Shown: positions 7,277-17,181 of the stretch, in pieces
Numbering within the stretch: position 1 is the first letter of the stretch
Layout of the letters: every line of letters starts with the position of its first letter
From: Geminocystis sp. M7585_C2015_104
Lineage (GTDB): Bacteria > Cyanobacteriota > Cyanobacteriia > Cyanobacteriales > Cyanobacteriaceae
DNA: 49,155 nucleotides
Reading direction: 5' to 3'
NCBI GenBank assembly: GCA_015295805.1
Contig: DVEF01000006.1
Coordinates: 1-49,155, forward strand
The notes under the pieces: model-generated
What the model saw: only the letters and a program-made list of their open reading frames with translations
What the model was told of the DNA's origin: nothing
The model's database searches: none
Translations under genes and position numbers: made by a program

Positions 7277-9238
7277 TTATCTTCTGGGTTCCAGGACTCG
7301 GCGGAATCTGGAATTGACAATCTTGGGCACCCCATCAATGATTTTCATGGTAAAGTCTCTTTCTTCTATTTGTTTTGTGCCATCCGGATAATAGTAAGTA
7401 TTTGTACCTAGGAGGGTAATGGTATCGCTACCCTCGTAAACCACCCTCAGATTCTCTACCGTAACCCGGGAGAAGCGTTGGAAAAAGCCTGGATCTAAAT
7501 TGTTGGGGTTAGCGAAGAATATTCTAGCTTGGGGGAATTGTTTTTGGGACACCAGATTATAGAATTGTACCAGTGCCTCCATGGCCTGGGATGGAGCAAT
7601 GACACTGGTGTTGGCATCAGCGGGGGGGTTGGTGTTACTGTTGGCGGAGTTGGAATTGTCTAGCGTCTCGGCGGCATTGTCAGTGGGGGTGTTATCCTCG
7701 GGATTGGCAGAGTCGGTGGGATTGTCAGGCGGAAAAGTTTCTTGATTGTCCTGGGAAACTTCTGGTGGTGAGGAAGGCATGGGGTTATTATTCTCCTGGG
7801 CTGGGGGGGTGGGCTGTACTATTATAGTCCTGGTCTGCTCTTTTTGCTGTCTACGCAAAGCCTCTGCCCTAATTCTTTCCAATTCCGCCTGTTGTTGTTG
7901 ACGCAGTCTTTCTGCCTCCTCTCGTTTCCTGGCCTCTTCTTCCCGTTTTCTTTGTTCCTCTGCCAGACGGGCTTCCATTTCAGCCCGTTGTTGTTCAATG
8001 GCCGCCAATTCTGCCCTAGTTTGTTTTACATATTCTAGGACAACGAGACCGCCCCCTACCATTACCCCGGCAACAATGGCAGAGGCAATTATCAGGGGCC
8101 AGTTGTTGGAAGGCGTCTCCACCTCAGAGGGGGAGTTAGGAGTTGGCATGGAGGGATGGGGAGGGGTTGGAGATGTATTTGTGTTCTCCTGGGCGTTTGG
8201 TGGGGGGGGAGGGGGGGCATAGGATGGTGCGGCACTGGGGATTGTAGAGGGATTATGCTCATAAGTTCGTCTGGCAGAGGGAGTGCTGATGGGGGGCAAG
8301 GTTACGGTGGGGGTGGGAACGGTAGAATCGGGGACAGGTTTAGTATTTTCAATATCTCTTTTTGGGGGTACAACCGCAACGGTTTTAATTTCCGAAAGGG
8401 TCAGGTCATACAACATCTCCTGGGCGGTTTTGTAGCGTTGACCCAGGTCCACTTTGCTGGCTTTAGTCAAGACTGCCATCAGTTGTGGATCCGTTTGGGG
8501 AGCCATAGCTTGCCATTGTAAATCTCCGGTGAGGGTATCCACGGGGAATTCTATAGGGTATTTGCCTGTAATACTGTAAATCATGGTTAGGGCCAGGGCA
8601 TACAAGTCACTGGCATAAACGGTACGCCCCGCACTTTGTTCTGGTGGCATAAAGCCTTTGGTGCCCACTATCACTGAACTTATCATGCTTCCAGAACTAA
8701 GGACCACTGTGCCCATGGCCTCTTTTACTGCCCCAAAGTCGATGAGGATGGGCAGTCTATCCCTCTCCCTGATGATGATATTTTCTGGTTTAATATCCCT
8801 GTGGATGATTTTACGACCATGGATATACTCCAGCACCTTCAAAAGGGAACACAGGATTCGCCGGCATTCAAGGGTGTCAATTTTTCCCAAATCTGCCAGA
8901 CTACAACCTTCTATATACTCTTGTACTAAGTAGTATTGTTCGTTTTCGACAAAATAGGCATATAGGGTAGGAATTTGCGGGCAATTTTGACCCAACTCTT
9001 CTAAAACCTGGGCTTCTTTTTTGAACAAATCGGCAATGATTTCCGGGGAAACACGATTGCTGGGGTTGACTTGACGTAGACGTTTGACTACAACAAGTCT
9101 TTGGGAGGGCAAATGAGTATCCCTTGCCAAGAAAGTCTCGCCAAAGCCCCCCTTGCCCAAAGTCTTAACGATATGATACCGTCCCGCAATCAATAAGTCC
9201 ATGTTGGTAGTCATGACACAGGCCAATCCCTCATTCAA
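7277..9238 (-). CDS. Membrane-anchored serine/threonine protein kinase
   Basis: A 653-residue Hanks-type kinase. Visible motifs are the glycine loop GKGGFGETF (28-36), the ATP lysine in VVVKRL (K52), HRDIKPEN (146-153), DFG (167-169) and GTKGFMPPE (192-200). A proline-rich linker leads to one membrane segment near 378-402, followed by a long charged coiled coil (E/R/Q-rich, ~403-465), a second Asn/Pro-rich linker and a C-terminal NTF2-like domain (~545-653), which is common in cyanobacterial kinases. The kinase would be cytosolic and the NTF2-like part extracytoplasmic. All catalytic residues appear intact. The true start may be the Met at 9214 or 9202 ('MDLLIAGRYHI'), since homologues begin just before the AGRY motif. 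Substrates are unknown. Confidence 0.9.
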   Translation of the reverse strand: MNEGLACVMTTNMDLLIAGRYHIVKTLGKGGFGETFLARDTHLPSQRLVVVKRLRQVNPSNRVSPEIIADLFKKEAQVLEELGQNCPQIPTLYAYFVENEQYYLVQEYIEGCSLADLGKIDTLECRRILCSLLKVLEYIHGRKIIHRDIKPENIIIRERDRLPILIDFGAVKEAMGTVVLSSGSMISSVIVGTKGFMPPEQSAGRTVYASDLYALALTMIYSITGKYPIEFPVDTLTGDLQWQAMAPQTDPQLMAVLTKASKVDLGQRYKTAQEMLYDLTLSEIKTVAVVPPKRDIENTKPVPDSTVPTPTVTLPPISTPSARRTYEHNPSTIPSAAPSYAPPPPPPNAQENTNTSPTPPHPSMPTPNSPSEVETPSNNWPLIIASAIVAGVMVGGGLVVLEYVKQTRAELAAIEQQRAEMEARLAEEQRKREEEARKREEAERLRQQQQAELERIRAEALRRQQKEQTRTIIVQPTPPAQENNNPMPSSPPEVSQDNQETFPPDNPTDSANPEDNTPTDNAAETLDNSNSANSNTNPPADANTSVIAPSQAMEALVQFYNLVSQKQFPQARIFFANPNNLDPGFFQRFSRVTVENLRVVYEGSDTITLLGTNTYYYPDGTKQIEERDFTMKIIDGVPKIVNSRFRRVLEPRR

Positions 9239-9323
9239 TATAGCTCAAATCAATATAGCTCAGAGTTTAGTGTAACCTTCCCCGGCGCGGTTTATGGGAC
9301 TGTCTTTTCCGCCGCAAGTTCCC

Positions 9324-10082
9324 CTAGTGCTCCTCCTTTATTCTACCAAAGCGTCTTTCTCGTTGTTGATAGCTGAGGAGGGCTTGGTGGAATTCTTCCC
9401 TGTCAAAATCTGGCCATAGAGTTGGAGTTACATAGATTTCGCTGTAGGCCACTTGCCAGAGGAGGAAGTTACTGAGTCGCATTTCGCCACTGGTGCGGAT
9501 GAGTAAATCGGGAGGGCTTATCCCCTGAGTGTAGAGGTGGTTTTCAAACAACTGTTCGTCTATGTCTTCCACATCTATTTCCCCTTGTTTCACCTTAAGG
9601 GCGATTTTTTTGCATGCTTGGAGGATTTCCTGACGACTACCATAATTGGTTGCCACATTGAATTGAATCCCCTGATTGTTGCGGGTTTCTTCCATGGCGT
9701 GGGCTATTTCTGCCTGTAAAGACTGTGGCAGGGCAGTCAAGTCGCCTATGAAGCGGATTCTGACATTTTTACCCATCATCTCCGCCAACTCCCGCCGCAA
9801 AACTCTTTCAAAGAGGGTGAGGAGAAATTCCACCTCATGACTTGGCCTTCCCCAATTTTCTGTGGAAAAGGCATAGGCAGTTAAGACTTTTATCCCCCAG
9901 TCATCACAACAACGCAGTAACTCCCTAAGGGCATCCACACCTCTCTGATGGCCGACAATGCGGGGTAAACCACGACGCCTCGCCCAACGCCCATTGCCAT
10001 CCATAATCACCGCCACATGATGGGGCATTTTTTGGGGGCATAGATCCGAAGGCAACCCTATCAGTGTTTCGTTTGCATTCAT
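9324..10082 (-). CDS. uppS: Isoprenyl transferase (undecaprenyl diphosphate synthase)
   Basis: Makes the C55 lipid carrier for peptidoglycan and other surface glycans by cis-prenyl condensation of isopentenyl diphosphate. Numbered from the ATG at 10082, the catalytic [12 protein letters not shown] motif starts at residue 27 (Asp28). '[10 protein letters not shown]' and the C-terminal '[18 protein letters not shown]' are the other family signatures. The chosen start gives 252 residues, close to the usual length. The frame remains open upstream to a GTG at 10163, but the extra 27 residues are Trp/Cys-rich and unlike the family, so I reject them. It lies between the kinase and tRNA-Glu with no obvious operon partner. 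Confidence 0.93.
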   Translation of the reverse strand: MNANETLIGLPSDLCPQKMPHHVAVIMDGNGRWARRRGLPRIVGHQRGVDALRELLRCCDDWGIKVLTAYAFSTENWGRPSHEVEFLLTLFERVLRRELAEMMGKNVRIRFIGDLTALPQSLQAEIAHAMEETRNNQGIQFNVATNYGSRQEILQACKKIALKVKQGEIDVEDIDEQLFENHLYTQGISPPDLLIRTSGEMRLSNFLLWQVAYSEIYVTPTLWPDFDREEFHQALLSYQQRERRFGRIKEEH

Positions 10083-10330
10083 TTGAACTACCGACCAGCG
10101 CTCACAATTAAAACAACCTTCCTCTGGATTCCACAAATAGAACGGCCACAGCCACAGCCCCACCCTCTCCCACCCTACACCAGCAGTCCACTATTATAAT
10201 TCTACCGTCAACCTACCGAATCTGCTGCAGTAATTTTAGCCCCCTTAACCCCTGCCCTTTTAAAACTTGCCACACCCCCGGGGGCGGGGGATTATTTGGA
10301 TGTCCCTCCATACCACTAAAAAAACAAAAG

Positions 10331-10403
10331 TACCCCCAAGGGAATTCGAATCCCTGTTTCCTCCGTGAAAGGGAGGTGTCCTAGGCCTCTAGACGATGGG
10401 GGC
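10331..10403 (-). tRNA. tRNA-Glu (anticodon UUC)
   Basis: A 73-nt cloverleaf on the minus strand: GCCCCCA acceptor (10403-10397) pairing with TGGGGGT (10338-10332), discriminator A, D arm 'TCGTCTAGAGGCC', anticodon loop with TTC, and T arm 'GGATTCGAATCC'. No CCA is encoded. Besides translation, glutamyl-tRNA of this type feeds 5-aminolevulinate and hence chlorophyll synthesis in cyanobacteria. Confidence 0.95.
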
Positions 10404-10467
10404 TTGTTTATTGGTTTTTGCCTTGAACCGGATTGTTTTTATTGCCTTGGTTCAACGCACATGTATC

Positions 10468-10496
10468 AGTTTAACGAATCTTTTTTGTCCTGTCAA
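10468..10496 (-). promoter_or_regulatory. Sigma70-type promoter of tRNA-Glu
   Basis: On the minus strand TTGACA (10496-10491) and TAAACT (10473-10468) are 17 nt apart. Transcription would start near 10461, giving a leader of about 58 nt. That leader contains a 7-bp inverted repeat, TTGAACC/GGTTCAA (10423-10429 and 10449-10455). Confidence 0.6.
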
Positions 10497-10528
10497 GGGA
10501 GAGGGGGAAAATTTTTGAGAAAGGGGGC

Positions 10529-12478
10529 TTATTGGATTTTTTTGAACATTACCATGGCCAGGGGGGGCACTGTGATTTCCAGGGCGTGGGGCCAAGGACA
10601 AGAATTCCACTGACGGCTGTGCACCTTGCCGTTTACTACCCCACTGCCTCCATATTTCAGGTCATCGGTATTAATGATTTCTTCATATAGGCCGGGTTCG
10701 TTGATGCCCAACCAGTAGTGGTGGTAGACATGGGGTTTAAAGTTGCAGGCTATAACCAGTACTTCTTTGCCACTTTTATCCCTACGCATGTAAGTTATTA
10801 AACTACGACCAGCATCATGGCAGTCAATCCACTGGAAGCCGTTGGGGGTGAAGTCATCGGTGTAAAGGGCAGGTTCACTCCGGTAGAGGCGGTTTAAGTC
10901 TTTGACCAGCTGTTGTAGTTGTTGATGGGGTTGCCATTGTAACAGCCACCAGTCCAAGTCGAGAAAATACTTCCATTCCCGTCGTTGCCCCAATTCCATC
11001 CCCATAAAAAGGGTTTTCTTGCCGGGGTGGGTAAACATATAACCGAACAAAACCCGCAGGTTGGCCATTTTTTGCCATTCATCTCCGGGCATTTTCTGCC
11101 AAAGATGTCCCTTGCCATGGACTACTTCGTCGTGGGAGAGGGCTAACATGAAGTGTTCGGTGTAGGCATACCACATGCTGAAGGTGAGTTTGTTGTGGCA
11201 GTTGGGCCTTTGTTCATGGGGGGTTAGAAGGTATTTTAGGGTGTCATTCATCCAACCCATATTCCACTTGTAGTCAAAGCCTAGGCCTCCATATTGGGTG
11301 GGGTGGGACACCTTCTCCCAGGTAGTGGATTCTTCGGCAATGGTAATCACTCCCGGATAGTACTTCTTGATGGCATTGTTTAGTTGACGCAAAAAGTCAA
11401 TACCTTCTAAGTTTTCCCTCCCCCCGTACTTGTTTCTAACCCACACCTGTCTTTCATAGTCCAGATACAGGATGGCCGCCACTGCATCCACCCTTAAACC
11501 GTCGATATGATACTTATCTAGCCAAAACATGGCGCTAGAGATCAGGAAATTACGGACTTCGTTACGCTCGTAGTTGAATACAAGGGTGCCCCATTCTAAG
11601 TGTTCCCCTTTACGCCAGTCGGAATACTCGTACAGGTGAGTGCCGTCAAAACGGGCTAAACCGTGTTCGTCTTTGGGGAAGTGTCCTGGCACCCAGTCTA
11701 GTATTACACCAATCCCCTCCTGGTGACAACGGTCTACAAAATACATGAAATCCTGGGGGGTGCCATAACGGGAGGTGGGGGCGAAAAAGCCTACAACTTG
11801 GTATCCCCATGAGCCATCAAAGGGGTGTTCAGTGATGGGCATTAGCTCGATGTGGGTGTAGCCCATTTCTTTAACGTAGGGGATGAGACGGTCTGCCAAT
11901 TCCCTGTAGGTTAGAAAACGGGCCCCCGGTTTGTCTGGTACTGGTAAAAGGGGGCCGCTGGTGGGTGGGTTTTCTATGCTATCATGTAACCATGAGCCTA
12001 AGTGTACCTCATAGACGGAGATGGGCTTGTCATAAGCTTGTATTTCCTGTCGTTTACTCATCCACTCCTGGTCATGCCATTCATAAGATAAGTCCCAGAC
12101 GATAGAGGCATTGGCGGGGCGGATTTCTTGTTCAAAGCCATAAGGATCTGTTTTAAAACAGGTATGTCCGTAACAATTCTTAACAGCATACTTGTATTTC
12201 TCTCCCTGTTTGAGCCCGGGGATAAATAATTCCCAAATCCCCATAAAATTGCGGCTCATGTTGTGTCTTTCTGGCTGCCAACCGTTGAAATCGCCCACTA
12301 CGGAGACATTCTGGGCATGAGGCGCCCAAACCGCGAAGTGTACGCCCTTCTCGCCATTTCTTTCTGTAATATGAGCCCCTAGCTGTTCATAAATACGGTA
12401 GTGGGTACCTTCCCCAAACAAATATAAATCTACTTCACTAAACCAGCTTTCTTGTTTTGCCTGTTGTGCCTGAGTCAT
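10529..12478 (-). CDS. glgB: 1,4-alpha-glucan branching enzyme, short form lacking N1 domain
   Basis: Introduces alpha-1,6 branches into glycogen or semi-amylopectin. The 649-residue protein has a CBM48 domain (about 25-130) followed by a GH13 barrel. The nucleophile is in GLRVDAVAAI (Asp331), the acid/base in AEEST (381-385) and the third Asp in SHDEVVHGKG (Asp450). The usual C-terminal all-beta domain is present. Typical cyanobacterial GlgB is around 760-770 residues because of an extra N-terminal N1 domain. Here the protein begins where the second module normally starts, so N1 is missing. It may therefore be a paralogue with different chain-length preference. No other glycogen gene is adjacent; glgP is 36 kb away at the right edge. 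Confidence 0.92.
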   Translation of the reverse strand: MTQAQQAKQESWFSEVDLYLFGEGTHYRIYEQLGAHITERNGEKGVHFAVWAPHAQNVSVVGDFNGWQPERHNMSRNFMGIWELFIPGLKQGEKYKYAVKNCYGHTCFKTDPYGFEQEIRPANASIVWDLSYEWHDQEWMSKRQEIQAYDKPISVYEVHLGSWLHDSIENPPTSGPLLPVPDKPGARFLTYRELADRLIPYVKEMGYTHIELMPITEHPFDGSWGYQVVGFFAPTSRYGTPQDFMYFVDRCHQEGIGVILDWVPGHFPKDEHGLARFDGTHLYEYSDWRKGEHLEWGTLVFNYERNEVRNFLISSAMFWLDKYHIDGLRVDAVAAILYLDYERQVWVRNKYGGRENLEGIDFLRQLNNAIKKYYPGVITIAEESTTWEKVSHPTQYGGLGFDYKWNMGWMNDTLKYLLTPHEQRPNCHNKLTFSMWYAYTEHFMLALSHDEVVHGKGHLWQKMPGDEWQKMANLRVLFGYMFTHPGKKTLFMGMELGQRREWKYFLDLDWWLLQWQPHQQLQQLVKDLNRLYRSEPALYTDDFTPNGFQWIDCHDAGRSLITYMRRDKSGKEVLVIACNFKPHVYHHYWLGINEPGLYEEIINTDDLKYGGSGVVNGKVHSRQWNSCPWPHALEITVPPLAMVMFKKIQ

Positions 12479-12616
12479 AGTCCCTTTTTATAACAAATTC
12501 TTATATGTGGCAGATAGATTCTTTTAGAATTTATTAATAATATTATTCTCCTGTTTTTTTCCCGTGTCTGGTATCCCCTGTTACTTTTTATCACAGGGGG
12601 TTAGTCCAAAAATGAC

Positions 12617-13324
12617 TTACAGTTCAATTCCTGTTTCTTTAAATAAAGCTACCAAATCTTGGCTCATGAATTTATCCTGTAACAAGAGGGCAAGACAACG
12701 TTTGGCGAAGTAGTCGTCTTGTTTTATTTTCTTGATGAGAAACTCTTTTACGGTGTCGGTGGTTATTTTCGGGGGTATGTATAGTTTTTGTACTTCTTCG
12801 TATGAGCGAGCGAGAAAGATATTTGTCTCATCCACCTCATCCTCGTATACTACCTCCTTACTCATCCACTCCCAATCCACCCTCTGAATCCACATCTTCT
12901 CGTGGGTGTAGATGGAGTTAATGTTGATTGTCATGTCGTCGGTGACATACCAGTATGTTTCTGGATCATCAAATATGCTTCCTTCTACACTGTTAGGGAG
13001 GGTTATATTTCGCCCTGAAAAGGTACGTATGTTTACATTCGCGTTCTCAGTTGTTCGATAGGCCAGTTTGAGACGTAGATACAATCCCTCTTTCTCATAT
13101 TTGTTTTTACGGGGTAGCAGATGACGGAAACAGATAGCCGCGCCGGCGCCATAGATTTCTACCAAGCCTGACTCCCTATCCAAATACCAGTTATCCCCAA
13201 AAATTGCCGCATCCACTGCCCAAGCGGTGCCACTTTGCCCCAATACGTCTGTCTCTTCTAAGGAGTACGGCCGCGGCATTATGGTTTTTCGCACCAGGGG
13301 GAAAAATTCTCTTTTTAGCTCCAT
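12617..13324 (-). CDS. Hypothetical protein, 235 aa
   Basis: A well-formed frame starting MELKREFFPLVRKTIMP with no signal peptide or membrane segment. The middle is aromatic and beta-rich ('NWYLDRESGLVEIYGAGA', 'PETYWYVTDDMTININSIY', 'KMWIQRVDWEWMSKEV'). The last 50 residues look helical ('VKEFLIKKIKQDDYFAKR'). I do not recognise the family. It sits between menE and glgB, all on the minus strand, with a gap of about 135 bp on either side, so it may have its own promoter. Confidence 0.7.
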   Translation of the reverse strand: MELKREFFPLVRKTIMPRPYSLEETDVLGQSGTAWAVDAAIFGDNWYLDRESGLVEIYGAGAAICFRHLLPRKNKYEKEGLYLRLKLAYRTTENANVNIRTFSGRNITLPNSVEGSIFDDPETYWYVTDDMTININSIYTHEKMWIQRVDWEWMSKEVVYEDEVDETNIFLARSYEEVQKLYIPPKITTDTVKEFLIKKIKQDDYFAKRCLALLLQDKFMSQDLVALFKETGIEL

Positions 13325-13458
13325 TTTCCATCTATTATTTTTTAGTCTGGTGTCATATATAATCCCTTAGGGTATTGGTGTCAAGTTATTTTTTCCCCTC
13401 AGCCTGTTGTTCAATTCCCTTACCCCATTATGTTACTTTAATCCTGTGGCCCGGCTTT

Positions 13459-14832
13459 CTAGTTACTGCCATAATACACAGTCAGACTGGGGTGATTATA
13501 GTTTATTTTCCCCTGGTCATTTCTGGGAATAAATTCTCTTTTTTCCCAGATTTTTGGAATTTTATAACTGCTAATTTCCCCCTGGATTCTCAGACGTATT
13601 TGCTCTGCCGTTATCGTTTCATTTTTTGGCACATAAAAACAGGCTACAATCTCTCCCCAATAGGGGTGTTTTACTCCCCTTACCGCCACATCCTCCACCA
13701 AATTCGTAGCCAATATTACTTCTTCTACCTCTTGGGGAAAAATATTCTCTCCCCCGCTAATTATTTTGAAACTATTCCTCCCTAAAACATGTAAATAGCC
13801 CTCAGAGTCAAGATGGCCCACATCGTCAGTTACAAATACATGCTGGGGTTTATAGTGAGGATAATATCCCTTAAAAAGGGAAGTTGACTCAACCTTTATC
13901 ACGCCATTTTCTGTCGTTATTTTAGCATGGGGTAACGGCTTGCCACTGCTTTTATTGTTGCTGGCAAATTCTTCCGGTTTAAGGATTGTAATTCCCCCGG
14001 CGGTTTCAGTCATGCCATAGGTTGGGGCTAGGGGTAAAGCATGTTTTCTTGCCAGAAACATTTGCTCGTTTGTGAGTGGAGCCCCCCCCACTAGTATAGC
14101 TTTAAACTGCTTTAAAAAATCGGGATTATTCTCCAGGAAAAAATTGAGCTGGGTTGGCACCAAAGAAATGTAAAAACCGGAAAAATTCTCCCGGGGATAT
14201 TCTCCTTTCTTCAGAAGGCCAAAGGGGTAGAAAAACAGCCTACCTCCAGTAGTGAAACTCCGGATAAAAGGCATTAATCCACTGACATGATAGAGGGGGA
14301 GACAAACAAAATAGTTAATGGTTTTACAACCAAAATAATGATAAAAAGCCAGGGCAGAATTCACCAGGGTATCCCAGGTATGGATGGCAAATTTAATCCT
14401 ACCAGAAGTACCCCCAGTGGGAATCATAACCCCGGCAATTCTAGGACAATTTTCTTCCGGCATGTCGCCCTGGTCAAAGTTTTGTGGTATAGTTCCCAAA
14501 ACTATATCAGGTTTAGCAATAGTCTTCAGCTGTTGCCATTCTTGTTTTTGCCACAGAGGGTTTATCAAAAATAGACAACCTCTGCCGGCTATGGATGCCA
14601 AAAAGGCGCTGACAAATTTTTCTGTTTTTTTTTCCCCCAGGAATATTATTGGGCTTTTGCCTTCTTTATATCTTTCGTTTACTAGGTCTAAATATACCTT
14701 AAATAGTTCCAATATCTCGCCATTATCTCTGCCAAAAAAAAACCACCTATCCCGCAGCTCAGACAAGCGCTGGTATATAAAATCAAAAGCTAACATAGCC
14801 AAATAAAGGGCATAACTATAGGACTCCAGCAT
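13459..14832 (-). CDS. menE: o-Succinylbenzoate-CoA ligase
   Basis: An AMP-forming ligase of the ANL superfamily, which activates o-succinylbenzoate on the way to phylloquinone, the photosystem I quinone. Visible motifs are the P-loop-like PTGGTSGRIKFAIHT, YGMTETAGGITIL (A5), a 'TDDVG' (A7 region) and GRNSFKIISGGENIFP (A8), with the catalytic C-terminal lysine in 'QGKINYNHP'. Length is 457 residues, typical for cyanobacterial MenE. It follows mreB by 63 bp on the same strand and could be cotranscribed with it. Other men genes are not in the window. MenE rather than a fatty-acid ligase is favoured by length and overall resemblance, not by a single decisive residue. Confidence 0.85.
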   Translation of the reverse strand: MLESYSYALYLAMLAFDFIYQRLSELRDRWFFFGRDNGEILELFKVYLDLVNERYKEGKSPIIFLGEKKTEKFVSAFLASIAGRGCLFLINPLWQKQEWQQLKTIAKPDIVLGTIPQNFDQGDMPEENCPRIAGVMIPTGGTSGRIKFAIHTWDTLVNSALAFYHYFGCKTINYFVCLPLYHVSGLMPFIRSFTTGGRLFFYPFGLLKKGEYPRENFSGFYISLVPTQLNFFLENNPDFLKQFKAILVGGAPLTNEQMFLARKHALPLAPTYGMTETAGGITILKPEEFASNNKSSGKPLPHAKITTENGVIKVESTSLFKGYYPHYKPQHVFVTDDVGHLDSEGYLHVLGRNSFKIISGGENIFPQEVEEVILATNLVEDVAVRGVKHPYWGEIVACFYVPKNETITAEQIRLRIQGEISSYKIPKIWEKREFIPRNDQGKINYNHPSLTVYYGSN

Positions 14833-14895
14833 TTGCCAAAGTACAAAAAAGCCGGAAAGGCCAAAGACTCAAACAACAACAAAAGAGGGATATTA

Positions 14896-15939
14896 CTATC
14901 TACTAAATCTCTTACGACTAGCCCTTCCTAGACGCTCATATTCTTCTAAAACCTTACCTGTGCCATAGACAACACATTTGAGGGGTTCAGGCGCTACGTG
15001 GGTAATAATACCGGTTTTCTCAGAAATAAGTATATCTAAACCCCGCAAAAGGGCACCACCCCCCGCAAGAGTAATTCCCCTGTCGATGATGTCTCCTGCT
15101 ATTTCCGGGGGAGTTTGTTCTAGAATCCTCTTGATAGACTCTACAATCAAACCAATAGTATCAGTAATACACTCCCGGATTTCCTCGGCAGTGATGGTAA
15201 TGGTTTTGGGTAAACCGGAAACTACATTCAAACCACGAATTTCCATACTGGGAATCAGGTTTTCTACCGGATAGGCCGAACCAATTTCAATTTTTATCCT
15301 TTCTGCGGTACAATCGCCAATAATCAGGTTATACTTGCGTTTAAGATAGAATTTAATGGCCTCACTGATTTCGTCTCCCGCAATCCGAATAGAATCACTC
15401 AACACTATACCGTGGAGGCTCAACACTGCTACCTCTGTAGTACCACCACCAATATCTACAATCATACTACCGACAGGCTCGTCCACCGGTAATCCGGCGC
15501 CTATGGCAGCGGCGACGGGCTCGTCAATAAATTCTATATTATCAATAGCCCCAGAAGTCTCCATGGCTTCTTCTACTGCCCTTCTCTCCACCGCAGTGAT
15601 ACCACTGGGCACCCCTATGACAATACGAGAGGATTTGGTAAGATTGTTATTGCCCCTTACCTTTCTGATAAACTCTCTTAGCATCATCTCTGTGAGTCTC
15701 ACATCAGTTATAACCCCGTCTTTGAGGGGGCGGAAGGTTTTGACATTCCTCGGCGCGCGCCCCAGCATTCTTTGTGCCTCCTTCCCCACTGCAATTGCCT
15801 CTTGTCTCTCCTCGTCAATGGCAATTACCGAAGGCTCGTCTAATACTATACCTTTGCCGGGCATATAAATGAGAGTATTGGCAGTGCCCAAGTCAATCCC
15901 CATGTCTTGAGATTCCGAAGAAAACCCAAACAGGCCCAT
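14896..15939 (-). CDS. mreB: Rod-shape determining actin homologue MreB
   Basis: A 347-residue bacterial actin that organises the cell-wall elongation machinery at the inner membrane. The phosphate 1 loop DLGTANTLIY (17-26), phosphate 2 'MIVDIGGGTTEVAVLSL' and the adenosine motif 'ITLAGGGALLRGLD' are intact, and an amphipathic start (MGLFGF) fits membrane association. A ribosome binding site AGAGGAT precedes the ATG. mreC and mreD, which often follow mreB, are absent; menE is the next gene. Confidence 0.96.
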   Translation of the reverse strand: MGLFGFSSESQDMGIDLGTANTLIYMPGKGIVLDEPSVIAIDEERQEAIAVGKEAQRMLGRAPRNVKTFRPLKDGVITDVRLTEMMLREFIRKVRGNNNLTKSSRIVIGVPSGITAVERRAVEEAMETSGAIDNIEFIDEPVAAAIGAGLPVDEPVGSMIVDIGGGTTEVAVLSLHGIVLSDSIRIAGDEISEAIKFYLKRKYNLIIGDCTAERIKIEIGSAYPVENLIPSMEIRGLNVVSGLPKTITITAEEIRECITDTIGLIVESIKRILEQTPPEIAGDIIDRGITLAGGGALLRGLDILISEKTGIITHVAPEPLKCVVYGTGKVLEEYERLGRASRKRFSR

Positions 15940-16141
15940 TTTTTGTATCCTCTTAGAAAATAACAGAAATACGATTGATTGTTTTATAATCCCATTATCT
16001 TAATCCACTTCTCCTATTTTGGAAACAGTTGTAGATTTAACCGCCGGTTTTTTCCCCAAAAGAGGGAGAAAGATAAGGAAAGAGGTAAAATCTAAAAGTT
16101 GTATTGTCTAATAGTATCCAGTCAATTGAGGCAGAATCCAC

Positions 16142-16843
16142 ATGACAAACAGTCTCCGGAAAACCAGGGATGATAAAACAATAGTCAAGGAATATTTTAA
16201 CGCCACAGGGTTTGAACGTTGGCGTAACATTTACGGGAATGGTAAAGTAAATAGGGTACAGTTGGATATTCGTCAGGGACATCAACGCACTGTAGATACG
16301 GTCGTCGCTTGGCTGAGGGAGGGAGGCAACTTATCTAAACTCACCATTTGTGATGCCGGCTGTGGTGTTGGCAGTTTAACTATTCCCCTAGCTAGAGAAG
16401 GCGCCAGGGTGTTTGCCTCTGACATCTCTAGCAAGATGATACAGGAGGCGGCAGACAGGATTAGACGGGCTATTCCCAACCCCCACAATGTTAGACTAGC
16501 AGTAGCAGATTTGGAGTCTCTTACAGGACAATACGATGTAGTAATCTGTCTAGACGTTTTAATCCATTATCCCACCCCAGATGCCGCCAGAATGCTCAAT
16601 CACCTCTCTTCCCTAGCTTCATCCCGTCTTATTCTCAGTTTTGCCCCAAAAACCTTCTTTTTGACCATATTAAAGGGTATTGGCAGTCTTTTTCCCGGGG
16701 CCAGCAAAACCACTCGTGCCTACCAGCACAGGGAAGAAGACATTATTACTATTGTCCAACAAAATGGCTTTACTGTCCAGCGTAAACAGATGATTAGTAC
16801 CCGTTTTTATTATTCTTGTGTTTTAGACGCTGTTAGGTGTTAA
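16142..16843 (+). CDS. chlM: Magnesium protoporphyrin IX methyltransferase
   Basis: Methylates the C13 propionate of Mg-protoporphyrin IX using S-adenosylmethionine, the step after Mg-chelatase in chlorophyll synthesis. The 233-residue protein starts MTNSLRKTRDDKTIVKEYFN, typical of ChlM. It has the SAM-binding CDAGCGVGSL (70-79), the acidic 'ASDIS' after strand 2, and 'VICLDVLIHYP' after strand 4. GAGG lies 9-13 nt before the ATG. It diverges from mreB and is followed by 340 bp without genes. Confidence 0.95.
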   Translation: MTNSLRKTRDDKTIVKEYFNATGFERWRNIYGNGKVNRVQLDIRQGHQRTVDTVVAWLREGGNLSKLTICDAGCGVGSLTIPLAREGARVFASDISSKMIQEAADRIRRAIPNPHNVRLAVADLESLTGQYDVVICLDVLIHYPTPDAARMLNHLSSLASSRLILSFAPKTFFLTILKGIGSLFPGASKTTRAYQHREEDIITIVQQNGFTVQRKQMISTRFYYSCVLDAVRC

Positions 16844-17181
16844 AGGAGGTTGGGGATTTGGGGGTATATGCTAATGAAGACGCTATTACTGTTATCCAAA
16901 TCCAACTTTCCCTGTCTTTTCTCTTTTTGTAAGAGAATTCCCCTGCTTGGTGGCAGTATTCTTGTTGGTTAATACCATCTCCCGCCACGCCACCGCATTT
17001 CTCTGCCCCGTTTTTCTATCCCATCACTTTTCCCCTTGTCCCAGTGGTGGTTTTTTCACACCATCAATCCCCATCCCATACTACTCTCTTCTTGCTGACA
17101 ACAGTCTTGTTATCCCCCCACCCTTATTCCTCAAGTCGCGGCATTTTTCTTGTTTCTGACACCATCTTTCTCTCATCAAAC
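16844..17181. other. Intergenic, nothing recognised
   Basis: 338 bp between the convergent chlM and murT genes. The plus strand is T/C-rich downstream of 16900. I see no hairpin with a T-tract, no RNA gene and no credible small frame. Confidence 0.5.

Noticed and set aside
14287-14806. Plus-strand open frames across menE (95 and 140 codons)
   Set aside because: Shadow frames of menE; the opposite strand carries complete ANL-ligase motifs.
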